A stretch of 64,000 nucleotides of DNA from Platanthera guangdongensis (lineage: Eukaryota; Streptophyta; Magnoliopsida; Asparagales; Orchidaceae). The position numbers and the translations under genes are program-made. Positions 11,888 to 21,926 of the stretch are shown piece by piece. Within the stretch, counting starts at the first letter, position 1. Each line of letters begins with the position of its first letter. The notes beneath the pieces were generated by a model that was not told the origin of the DNA, searched no databases, and was given only the letters and a program-made list of their open reading frames with translations. The DNA lies in contig CM077163.1 of NCBI GenBank assembly GCA_039583875.1, forward strand, positions 107,021,213 to 107,085,212. Direction: 5' to 3'.

Positions 11888-14800
11888 TTAAACTAAGGCT
11901 TCTCCATTGATCATTCCAAGCTGATTTATAAAGAACAAGTGATTTATTTCATCAAAGGGTTTGGTCAAAATATCAGTCTTTGTAAATCAGTGTAGATATA
12001 GACAAGTTTAATTTTTTTTTGTCTACACACTCTCTAATGAAATGATGCCTAATGTCTATATGCTTATTCCTACTGTGATGGATTGGATTCTGTGTTATGG
12101 ATATACCACTTGTGTTATCATATAGTAGAGTTTAATTATTTAAGTTGAACCCATAGTATAGGAGTTGGTTTTGAATCCACAACATCTGGGAACAACAACT
12201 GCCAGCAGCTATGTATTCTACTTCAGCAGTTGATGTGGACACAGATGACTGTTTCTTACAGAACCAAGACACTAGTATCATACCTAGGAACTGGCAAGTT
12301 CCTAAGGTACTTTTCCTGTCAACCCTGCATCCAGCAAAGTCAGCATCTGAATATCCAGTTAAATCAAATTCTGACTCTGTAGGATACCAAAGGCCTAGAC
12401 TAGGACAACTCTTTATATATCTCAAAATTCTTTTTAGAAAAATTAGGTGAGATTCTTTAGGGTTCAGTTGGAACCTAGCACAAAGGCATGTGACAAACAT
12501 TATATCAGGTCTGCTAGCTGTGAGATATAATATGGACCCAACAATGCCCCTATATAACTTTTGGTCAACAGGTTTACCACGTGGATCATAATCTATTACA
12601 AAATTACTAGTCATAGGTGTTTTCTTTGCTGAGGCATCAGCCATCCCAAACTTTTTAAGAAGCTCTTTATCAAACTTAGCCTGGGAGATGAAGATGACAT
12701 TGGGTAGCTGCTTCACTTGGAGACCAAGGAAGTAGGAGTGCTCACCCATGCTACTCATCTCAAACTTAGAATGCATGAGATCAGAAAACCTCTTGCATAG
12801 TTTAAAGTCAGTAGACCCAAATATGATGTCATCCATATAAATTTATACTAACAAGATTTTATACTTATGGTGCCTAGTGAATAATGTTTTATCTACTATG
12901 CCTCTAGTGAACTCATGCTCTATCAGAAAGCTAGCTAAGGTCTCATACCAAACCCTTGGAGCTTGCTTTAGACCATAGAGGGCTTTATGCAATCTAAATA
13001 CATAATAAGGATGGGTTGGAGAGACAAAACCTGGAGGTTGTTCAACATAAATCTCTTCTTTTAGTACTCCATTTAGAAAGGCACTTTTTACAACCTTCTA
13101 GTAGACTTTAAACTTATTGTAGGCAGCATAGGCAAGAAAGATTCTAATTGCTTCTAACCTTGCAACTGGTGCAAAGGTTTGATCATAGTCTATACCCTCT
13201 TCTTGTATGTATCATTGAGCAATAAGTCTAGCCTTGTTCCTCACAATTGCACCTTGGGCATCTAGTTTGTTTCTATATACCCATTTGGTTCCAATGTTTG
13301 GGTAGTCTTTGGGTCTTGGAACCAAATCCCAAACTCTACATCTCTCAAACTGATTGAGTTCCTCATGCATTGCAATGATCTAGTGGAGATCTTGCTCAGC
13401 CTCTTTTATGGATTGATGTTCAACTTGAGAGAGAAAACAGGCATGCATCACATCTTAGTTGAGTTGATGCCTAGTCTATACACCTACTCTTATGTCTCCA
13501 ATCACTTGGGATCTGGGGTGATCCCTTAGTGTGACAAGATCAGTGGGTGGAGTTGGTTCAGCAATAGCATTTGAAATTAATTCCTCTTGTGGAATTATAT
13601 TTGCTGTTGAATGAGGTTCAACCTCTTCCAAAGATTCATCTTCACTGTCTTCAGTAACTTGTGGAGTAGGAGGTGGCATAACTTCTTGTGGAAGGTTCAA
13701 CTCACCCATTTTCTCACACAAGTGAGGTACCTGCAAAGTGTTACTGGTAGAAATCTCTTTCTCCTTATAAGACATGTTAGTTTCATCAAAAGTAACATGT
13801 ATAGATTCCTCAATTTTTAAAGATGATTTATTAAACATCCTATAAGCTTTGCTTACTTGGGAATATACTAGAAAAATTTCCTCTTCAGCCTTATCTTCAA
13901 ACTTTATAATGTATTTCTTGTTATTATTATATATTTAGCATACGCATCCAAATACTTTAAAATAAGTGATTTTAGATTTCTTCCCTTTAAGTAATTCATA
14001 AGGAGTCCTATTCTTATGTTTATGTATCAAACTTCTATTCAGTATATAATTTGCTGTGTTTACAGCCTCTGCCCAAAAGGATAGTGGCATATAAGTATCT
14101 ACAAGTAATGTGCCTGCAGCTTCAATCAGGGTTCTATTCTTCCTTTCAGGTTCCCCATTTTATTGGGGAGTTCTAGGAGCTGAGAAGCAGTGTCTGATAC
14201 CTTCCTTCTCACAGAACTCATGCATAAGAAGAGACTCAAACTCTGTACCATGATCACTTCTAATCAATGGAACATGAGTTGAGTACTCAATCTCTATGCT
14301 CCTGAGAAAATCTGTAAGAACTTTAAACGTATCTGACTTAGATCTCAGAAAGAACACCCAAGTGAATCTTGAGAAGTCATCTACAATGACTAGTGTATAG
14401 GATTTTCCTCCTAGGCTTTGCACAACAATGGGTCCAAAGAGATCGATGTGTAGCAAGTACAAGATCCTAGGTGAATCACTTTTATTAATTTATTTAAAAC
14501 TAGATTTAGTTTACTTGCCTAGTTGACAAGCCCTGCAAAGGCCTTCCTTCTTGTAGTGACAAGAAGGTAAACCTCTTACAAGACTGTCTTTAGATAGCCT
14601 AGCAATATTTTTCATGTTTACATGTCCTAGTTTTTTATGTCATAATTCATTTTGAGTGTAAATAATATTAAGCAGACAAATATCTGAATTGGCAGAAAGA
14701 AAATCAACTAAGTATATGTTTACTTTTCTATTTCCAATTAAAACTTTTTGTTTTTCTTTATTAGAAATAATACAGGATGTAGAGTTAAAGTGTACCTGAT

Positions 14801-15056
14801 AACCTTCATCACATAATTGGCTGATAGAGATGAGGTTATGCTTGAGTCCTTTTACATAAGTCACCTTCTTGAATGTGACTGCTCCAATCCTTACTTCTCC
14901 ATAGCCATCAAACTGGCCACACTTTGAATCACCAAAGATGACCTTTGGTCCCATCTTGGGATTATAATTGTATAAGTTGTCCTTGCTACCAGTCATGTGC
15001 TTGGGGCATCCACTGTCCAGATACCATAGTTGATTAACAACTGGACAGCTCTTCAC
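11888..15056 (-). pseudogene. copia pol (PR-IN-RT-RH) of element C
   Basis: Minus-strand polyprotein. Protease WYLDSGCPKHMTG is at about 15030-14990. The integrase core has HIDLFGP and RSDHGTEF between 14462 and 14230. A linker with acidic stretches follows (13838-13476). RT has the MDDIIFGS box near 12836 and RNase H ends with a TAA at 11888-11890. Nearly all of it lies in one frame. Stop codons break it near 14160, 13475 and just before 12836 (the Y-V of the RT box is lost), and a frame change follows 12132 inside RNase H. The order PR-IN-RT-RH defines Ty1/copia. The protein cuts the polyprotein, copies RNA to DNA and integrates it; this copy cannot do so. Confidence 0.9.
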
Positions 15057-17150
15057 CTGTAGAGAAAAAAAATTTATTGTTCTTGACCCAGGTTACCTTG
15101 GTTCCTTTGTTTTGCTGATAAGAAAAGCTGGATATCACAGAGAATTTAGGTTGTGATTTATACCCTAATGGGTGATATCTTGTAGGTGTAATTATCCAAT
15201 CAGCAAGTGGGTTAAATGGTTTCCTAGTTTGATTATATTTGTTATCATAATTATGATTTTTACCAAGTCTGACTAGGTTCGACGAAATGTTGTGAGTTCG
15301 TCGACCAGAGTTCGACAAAATGGGATGAGATCGTTGATCTCTGCTCAGAGAATGAACATGTTCATTTTCTGTGCCCCAAGTTCGTCGACCTCTGCTCGAC
15401 AAACCATATAGAGTTCGTCGATCGCAGTAAGATGAATGATTATTATATAGATTTGCATTCAGCGTTCGTCGACTTGAGTTCGACGAACTTTCCACATTTC
15501 GTCGATCTGAGTTTGACGAAATCTGCTGAACATTGTTTTTGTCTAAGGTTTTCTGATTTTGATTTTTCTTGTTTTTATGTGTGATTTCAGTTTGATTGTT
15601 GATCATTACTTCTTTATTCTTAGCTGACACAAATTTAATCGGGGCTGATAATATGTTCCTCTTGAAAATGGGGGGTAAACTTGATGAAGTACCCAAGCCT
15701 AGTTTATCATTTAGTCTTGCATTGACTGTGCTTGTGATGTCCATCAGCTTAAGGCTTCTCCCATTGAGAGATTCCTCAAGTTGTTTGTCCTCACATAGCT
15801 CTGTTTTTAAGGAGTTAATTTGTTCATTAGCTAGATTTAATTCCTCCTTTAACCTACTATTTTCAGCAATCAGAGTTTCTTGATTAGCTAATTTTTCCCT
15901 AAGTGTTTTAATTTCCTTTTCAGAATTTATTAAATCAATACACATAGTTTTAAATTCAAATTTGAAAGCGTCAGAATTATATCCAAAAGATAAAAGTACC
16001 TGATCAGCTTCTGTCTCTGAAGATCCTTCATTGTCAGAATCTTCTTCTTCTGATTGACTTCTTGAGGCATCAATTGCCATGAGGCATACTTCCTTGGCCC
16101 TTGTCTTTTCTTCATCTTCATTGGAGCCGGAAGATGTGGATTCATCCTTAGTTTCACTCCCGGATTCATCTACAAAGCCTTTCTCATTCTTTTTATATTT
16201 GCTGGAGTAAGGTCTTGAACTCTGTTGTCTTCTTGTGTCTTTCTCTCTTCTTTTCTCTTTCTTCTAATTCTCTGGACATTCTGAGACGAAGTGTCCAGGT
16301 TTCCTGTAGCCAAAGCAAACCACCTCTTTAGTAGGGGTTTTGTCATACCTTGGCTTGTCATCCTGCTTGGATGGCCTCTTCCTGTTGTCTTTCCTTGCCA
16401 TTTTTTAAAATATTTTGGCTAGGAGACTCATTAAATATTCATTCACTGTTGAGGCTTCAGATTCTTCAATAGCCTTGAATGTCAGGTTGTGTTCCTTCTT
16501 GGCTGGTGGAGGTGTCCTTTGCTCTGCTACTTCTCTGGATTTGATGAGCTGCTCATATGACTTGAGCTTTCCAAAAAAAGATTTAGTGTAAATCTCATTT
16601 AAGCTTCAGGCCTCCTTGATTGGCCAGATCCTTGAATCACATTAGCTTGGGAAGCACATAAGGATTTTATCATTCACCTCAGTGAGGGTGATGTCCTTGT
16701 CTAGGGTCTTCAGCTCATTGATGATTGAGCTCATCTTGTTGTACATATCTGCTACTAATTCTGCTTCCTCCTTCTTGAAGTTCTCATATTGTGATATGAG
16801 ATTGGATCTTCTGTCTTTTCTGTCAACAGCAGATCCAGCGACCATTTCATTAAGGGAATCTCAAATGGCCTTGGTTGATGTGCATTCAGCCACCTTCTAG
16901 AAGATTTAATCTGACATTGTTTGGGCCAGAATGCTCATGGACTTGGCATCAACAACTTTAGCTTTATTTTGAGCTTCAATCCACTCAGGTGGTGGAACTG
17001 CATTGGTGCTTGAAGCTGTTGTAGATGTAGAGGCAGTAGTTTGAGGAGGGCATGTCAAGATGGAATTGTAGATATCCTCATCAATAGAATTCATATATAA
17101 TTTAATTCTTGCCTTCCAGATGGCAAACTCTAATAGAAATAAAACTCAGA
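15034..17150 (-). pseudogene. Sirevirus gag of element C, broken
   Basis: The large gag of a Sirevirus, read from about 17150 leftwards. It begins with IWKARIKLYMNSIDEDIYNS. The region corresponding to B's start codon (21927) and the next 50 or so bases is missing, so no start remains. The CCHC knuckle near 16300 reads CFGYRKPGHFVSEC, with the second Cys replaced by Tyr. A Ser/Glu-rich acidic region and a coiled-coil-like stretch (INSEKEIKTLREKLANQE) follow in 16080-15850. A tail with repeated SSNxxRR motifs (15535-15275) is encoded by palindromes. Stops are at about 16905, 16640 and 16265. The frame changes into pol at about 15060, where an 8-T run seems to have gained one base. Confidence 0.88.
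15275..15535. repeat. in-frame TCGTCGA palindromes within gag (C)
   Basis: Six or seven repeats of the type GTTCGTCGA...TCGACGAAC lie inside the coding strand and encode SSNSDRR / SSNSSRRT / SSRGRRT-like peptides. Positions correspond one to one with those in gag of element B (23605-23860), so they were present in the common ancestor. Confidence 0.88.
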
Positions 17151-17204
17151 TCTAACTCAAGATCTTTTGGTTCAAGGGTTAGCTTGTATAACAAAAGGAA
17201 CCTT

Positions 17205-17216
17205 GCTTTGATACTA
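17205..17216 (-). other. primer-binding site of element C
   Basis: In element orientation TAGTATCAAAGC, two changes from TGGTATCAGAGC, the complement of the initiator-Met tRNA 3' end used by most copia elements. It lies two bases inside the 5' LTR, as in element B. Confidence 0.8.
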
Positions 17217-17218
17217 AT

Positions 17219-18983
17219 TGAAAGTATGGGTTAGATCTGAAATACTCTAGAGGGCGGGTGAATAGAGTATCTTGAAAACTTAAAACTTTTTGCTGTAAAT
17301 AAAAACAAACCTACGATAAAGTAATCTAGCACAGCATATTACAAACACAGCAACCTAGCTAACATAGCTATAGCAAGAACAAAAGAAAAAGTGCAACCAG
17401 ACAACACAAGAATTATATAGTGGTTCCCCAACCTGGGTACATCCACTCTTCTACCGCCATTGTAGGAATCCACTCAGGTTTTTGATAAAGTGACTGGCAC
17501 TAGTGAGCTTTTGATCAGGTGCTCAAAAACCAATCCTCAAGTCTTTTGTTCAGGTGACTTACAACCAGGAATAACTTTTGATGGGCGTTAAGAACCCTTT
17601 ATACAATGGGGGATGTGAGAGTGATTATGTCATCTCTTTCACAAATACAACTGAGAAAACTTTAGTGGATCTTGATGTAAGCAAAAGATCCCCCTGAGAT
17701 ATTGAACTCAGGTTGATTTGAGCCTTGCTGTAGGGTGAGTAGGTCTTCATTTTTTCAGCTTTGACCAGATGGTATCCGGGAACTTCTTTGACAGATAGAA
17801 TATTTGTTGTCCATTGAAGAATCCTGAGATGAAGACAGAAGAAGACTCTTGATTTAAATGGTTGTTCTTCTTCTTCTTCAGCCTGCTGTTCTTTCTCTAG
17901 TCTAGGGCTTCTGGTTTTTCTTTGTTATTGCCCTGTGTATTTTGTTCTTTGTGTTCAAATGAGAAGGAAGAAGAAAAGCTTATACACTGTGTTGTTGTCT
18001 ATTCTTCTTGAGGAAGAAAAAAAAATCATTTTTATATTTCTATGTAATCTTCCTTCTGAATTTGAATTTCTTCCTTCATTTAATGCCAACGGCCTGGAGA
18101 ATATTTGCATTAATTGATTTCCCCAACTGTCCCTGGAAAAATGGCAAGTAATAATCCTGATGAAGATCGTAATCAATTCTTGCTTCTAACGGTAATATTC
18201 ATAGAATATTTATGCATTGATTACTCAAGAATTATTGCAATAGAAAAGGAACAAAGGAAAGGAAATTTCTAAGTCTGAAACTCTACAGAATTCGTTGAGT
18301 AGAAAACATAATTCGTCGAGCTGAGTGTATAACTTCGTTGACTGGAGTTTAGAATTTCATGTTTCTTGAACTTAAGAATGTTGAAGTAACTTGTCCAGAA
18401 ATCATCGACCTCGGAACTGGGTTCGGCGACCTAAGAACTACATTCGTCGAGCTGAGATCTTATAACTGCTACTTGATAAATATTGCCAAGACTGTGGTCT
18501 AAGTTTGTCAAGCTGAGAAGGTGAGTTCGTCGACTGTAGTGTGATTCTGGACTTAGAATACTTAGATGTTTCTGGAATAAGATGTTGAAGCAGAATACCC
18601 AGAGATTATTGATCTAAGAACTAAGTTCGTCGACTGGAGTTAAGTGTGAAGAATTCTGGACTTGGAATGTTGAAGTATACTCTGGAATTCGTCCTCCTGA
18701 GAACCAAGTTTGTCGAGCTCAGCTCAGAGAATTGTCTCTGATTTGATCGAGCTGAGCACAACTTTCGTCGACCTGAGTTTGACGAACGTCGAACTCATTT
18801 TCTGAGTCTTTGAAATTTCTCTATGTTTTGAGTCTTCTACAGTCTGTTGATGGTTGACCCATGTAGTGTTGACAATAAGGACATGACCTATAATCTAGAA
18901 CTCATACATGACCCTGGCTATACATGTTGGGTCAAACATCCTAGCTTAGTGAATCTTGCCCAAATCCAACTAGGGATCCAACA
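17219..18983 (-). repeat. 5' LTR of element C
   Basis: Reads TGTTGGATCC...CTTTCA in element orientation; 1765 bp, matching 6604-8368. Palindromes of the TCGTCGA type cluster at 18290-18800 (U3), upstream of a TATA box at 18029-18036. The inner end has the C-rich run typical of this family. Confidence 0.9.
18029..18036 (-). promoter_or_regulatory. TATA box in 5' LTR of C
   Basis: TATAAAAA on the minus strand, downstream of the U3 palindrome cluster. It is in the equivalent place to TATAAAAG at 21036 in element B. Confidence 0.55.
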
Positions 18984-20112
18984 TGGGAACTATTTCTGGT
19001 AATCAAGTTTCCCTCTCTCTGAATATACTAACTGAAATCTTCGGTTTATTAAATGGTGCTGATGAGATAGAATTGGACTTTGAGGAGTATAATAATATGT
19101 TAATCAAGATGGGTCATTCTGGAGATAACCCTAACAAGTTGCTGAAATAGAACTTGTCTGCTGAATACAAGTTCTTAGCTGATGTAGTCGGGAAGGTGAT
19201 GTTAGGCAAGCATACAACACATGACTACATCACCAGGCACCAATTCTGAATATCTGGTTTCCACACCAGTGTTCATAAATGCCTCCAAGAGGCTAACCTT
19301 TGCCCTGTTTGGCAGATGGGAGAGGAGGATCCAAAAGCCCTCCAAGGCTTCCTCCTCCTCCAGGCCTTCTGAGAGCACAAGGGCTGTCATAGCTGCTCCT
19401 CCACCCCCAGAAGAAGTTCCTTCCACCTCCACCATTCCTTCTTCTCCACAACATCAACCACAACAATAACAACAACAACTTCACAATACAACTCCAGTTC
19501 CATATCCTGAACATTCTCCACCACCACCATCTCCACCTCCATCTTCTCCCTAGATACATATCTCTGACATACCATCCTCCTCCATTCAGGAACCAACATT
19601 CCACCTTCTGTCATCACTATATAAATCACCACAATCATCCCCACATCAATCTCCTTTACAATCTCCACATCAATCTCCACTTCCACCTCATTAAAATGGC
19701 ACAAACACTGACACATTTATCTCCTCCCACACTTTCAATTTATTATTTCCTCCACCATCTCCACATCAGGAACCCTTCTCCTCCCCCACAACAACAGTTC
19801 CCCTTTCTACAACTGCAACTCCCTCTGTCCCCTTCCCTCTACTAATTTAAACTGACCTTCCATCTACTATACCTGACTACACACACACACATATATGTCT
19901 AGTGCATTTTCTGTCTGTTCAAATTGTGGTCATCACACTCCCTACTCCTCCACTGCTACAGAATCCCTCTAACTTAACTCTTCTGACATTGCTAAAGATT
20001 TAGTAGCATTCATCTCTCCCACACTTAATAAACTTTTAGTTGTTGCAATAACACCTCTCACTGCATCCATCAATACTCTATCTGCTCAAGTTGCTGCTCT
20101 ATCCCCTGTCCC
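18984..20112 (+). pseudogene. env-like ORF fragment of a fourth Sirevirus copy (E)
   Basis: Plus-strand fragment homologous to 27833-29105 of element B. It starts in mid-domain (GTISGNQVSLSLNILTEIFG at 18985) and continues through KFLADVVGKVMLGKHT to about 19248. It then lacks the roughly 160 bases that follow in B (the VEKKAANWGKLLFDLIKK region) and continues with the Ser/Pro-rich middle to about 20112. There is a stop in LLK*NLSAEY (19147-19149) and others later. On its left it touches the LTR of C; on its right it is interrupted by the 5' LTR of B, so it was the target into which B inserted. Confidence 0.85.
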
Positions 20113-21820
20113 TATTGGATCGCTAGTTGATTTGGGCTATGTTCACTATCTAGGATAATTGACCCACCATGTATAGTTAGCGTCATGACATTGTGTCCAA
20201 GAGTTTAGGCTAAGTCCTTAGAATCAACCTCTCATGGACCAGCCAACAGAATACTGCAGAAGTTTCAAAGACTTAGAAGAAAATCAAGTTCAGGGAAATT
20301 AGTTCGGCGTTCGTCAAACTCAGCTCGACAAAAGTCATGCTCCGCTCGACGAACTTAGAATAAATTCTCTAAGTTGAGCTCCACAATATTCGAGCTTAGG
20401 TCGACGAATTCCGGGAGATCAACTGCAACTCATTAAGTCCAGAATACTTTCTCTGAACTCAGGTCGACGAAGTTAAATTATTAGCTCGACGAAGTTATGT
20501 TATCAGCTCGACGAAATTAGAGCACAGAAATGGGAAGTTTTCACTGAAAGCAGTTAGCTGAACTCAGGTCGACAAAGTTACATTATCAGCTGGACGAAGT
20601 TATGTTATCAGCCCGACGAACTTAGAGCATAGAAATGGGAAGTGTTCACAGAATCAGTTAGCTGAACTAAGATCGACAAACTTGGTTCTCAGGTCGACGA
20701 ACAAGAATTCTCAGGTCGACGATCTTTGATCTTAGGTCGACGAAAACTGTTCTCTGGTCGACGATTGTTGTGCAGTTCCAGACTTGGAATTTTGCCTCAT
20801 TTTGTCCTTATTCTCTTGCAGTAATTTCTGAATAATTAATGCTTATATTATCTGAATATAGTCGTTAGTAGCAGCATTGATTATGGTCTTCATCAGGAAT
20901 ATTACTTGCCGTTTTTAATAGGACAGTTGGGGAAATTCATTAATGCAGATATTCTCTCCAGCCGATTTAATTCTCCAGGCCGTTAGCAATTAATGCAAAG
21001 GAGTTCAAAATTCAAAGGAGAAACACGACTGATGATATAAAAGAGATTTTTCTCTTTTCTGCTACAAGAAGTTCAGAGCACAGAACTAATATAGGAATAC
21101 AGATACACAGAGAAGAGATCAACAACAAAAATACTCTGAACCTTCTCTATACAGAAAACAAATTGTTTTCTCCTTGACATTGCTGAAGAAGAAGAAGAAC
21201 AACCACTAAAAATCAAGAGTATTCTTCAACCTTCATTCCAGGAGCTTTCAAGGACAACACATCCATATCAGTCAGAAGTTCCTGGATCTCATTTTCTACT
21301 CAAGGTTGAAGACTGAAGACCTACACCCTATGCAAGACTCTAATTATTATTTAGAGGAGTTCTTGACAACAACAAAAATCCACTTGTCTTCTCTGTTGAA
21401 AAGAGAAAGAGAAGACACCATCAATCTCTCTCCCCTTCTGTATAAAGGGTTTATTAACTCCCTTCAAAAGTTTATTTTGGTTTTTGAGCACCTGATCAAA
21501 AGCTTTTTGGTGGTAGTTACCTGATCAAAACCTGCTAGTGGATTCCAACCAGGGTGGTAGAAGAGTGGATGTACCCAGGTTGGGGAACCACTATAAAAGT
21601 TCTTGTGTTGTCTTGTTGCACTTTTTTTTGTTCTCGCTGTGGTTGTGATAGATTAAGTTATCTGTATTGTGATTATATTAAATTACCTCAGGCTGTTATT
21701 GCTTTCTGGTTACCTTGGTATCTTTTTCATTACTTTGATATTATAACATAAAAAGCAAAAAGATCTCAAATTTCTCTATTCACCCCCCCTAGAGTAAATT
21801 GGGTCTAACCCTCTCTTTCA
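20113..21820 (+). repeat. 5' LTR of element B
   Basis: The start is TATTGGATC (the family start TGTTGGATC with TG changed to TA) and the end is CTCTTTCA: 1708 bp. It starts inside fragment E. U3 (20305-20770) holds a dense cluster of TCGTCGA/TCGACGAA half and full repeats, including two copies of a roughly 120-bp unit (about 20455-20530 and 20570-20660) with the phrase GAGCACAGAAATGGGAAG. TATA is at 21036. The end has the run CACCCCCCC. Confidence 0.9.
21036..21043 (+). promoter_or_regulatory. TATA box in 5' LTR of B
   Basis: TATAAAAG downstream of the U3 palindrome cluster and about 780 bases before the LTR end; probable pol II promoter for the genomic RNA. Confidence 0.6.
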
Positions 21821-21822
21821 AT

Positions 21823-21834
21823 TGGTATCAGAGC
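21823..21834 (+). other. primer-binding site of element B
   Basis: TGGTATCAGAGC, complementary to the 3' end of plant initiator-Met tRNA, two bases after the LTR end. Confidence 0.93.
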
Positions 21835-21926
21835 ATTTTCCTTTGGTTGTTCAAGCTAACCCTTGAACCAAAAGATCCTGTGTTAGATCTGATCTTTATT
21901 TCTCTTAGATTTATTTATTACACAGC

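Larger units (their letters stand above)
6604..18983 (-). mobile_element. complete but dead Sirevirus-type copia element C
   Basis: Minus-strand element, read right to left: 5' LTR (18983-17219), primer-binding site, gag, pol (PR-IN-RT-RH), palindromic spacer, env-like third ORF, polypurine tract, 3' LTR (8368-6604). Both LTRs are 1765 bp and have TG...CA ends in element orientation. A third ORF after RNase H is a hallmark of Sireviruses. All three genes are broken. The flanks do not match (CAAGG left, TGGGA right), so there is no target duplication. The left neighbour is a gag start and the right one an env-like interior, which suggests recombination rather than simple insertion. Confidence 0.92.

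Noticed and set aside
19293..19716. Minus-strand frames rich in Trp and Glu
   Set aside because: They are shadows of the Ser/Pro-rich plus-strand env-like sequence.
21823..21834. tRNA gene fragments at the TGGTATCAGAGC sites
   Set aside because: They are primer-binding sites directly after LTR ends; no cloverleaf surrounds them.
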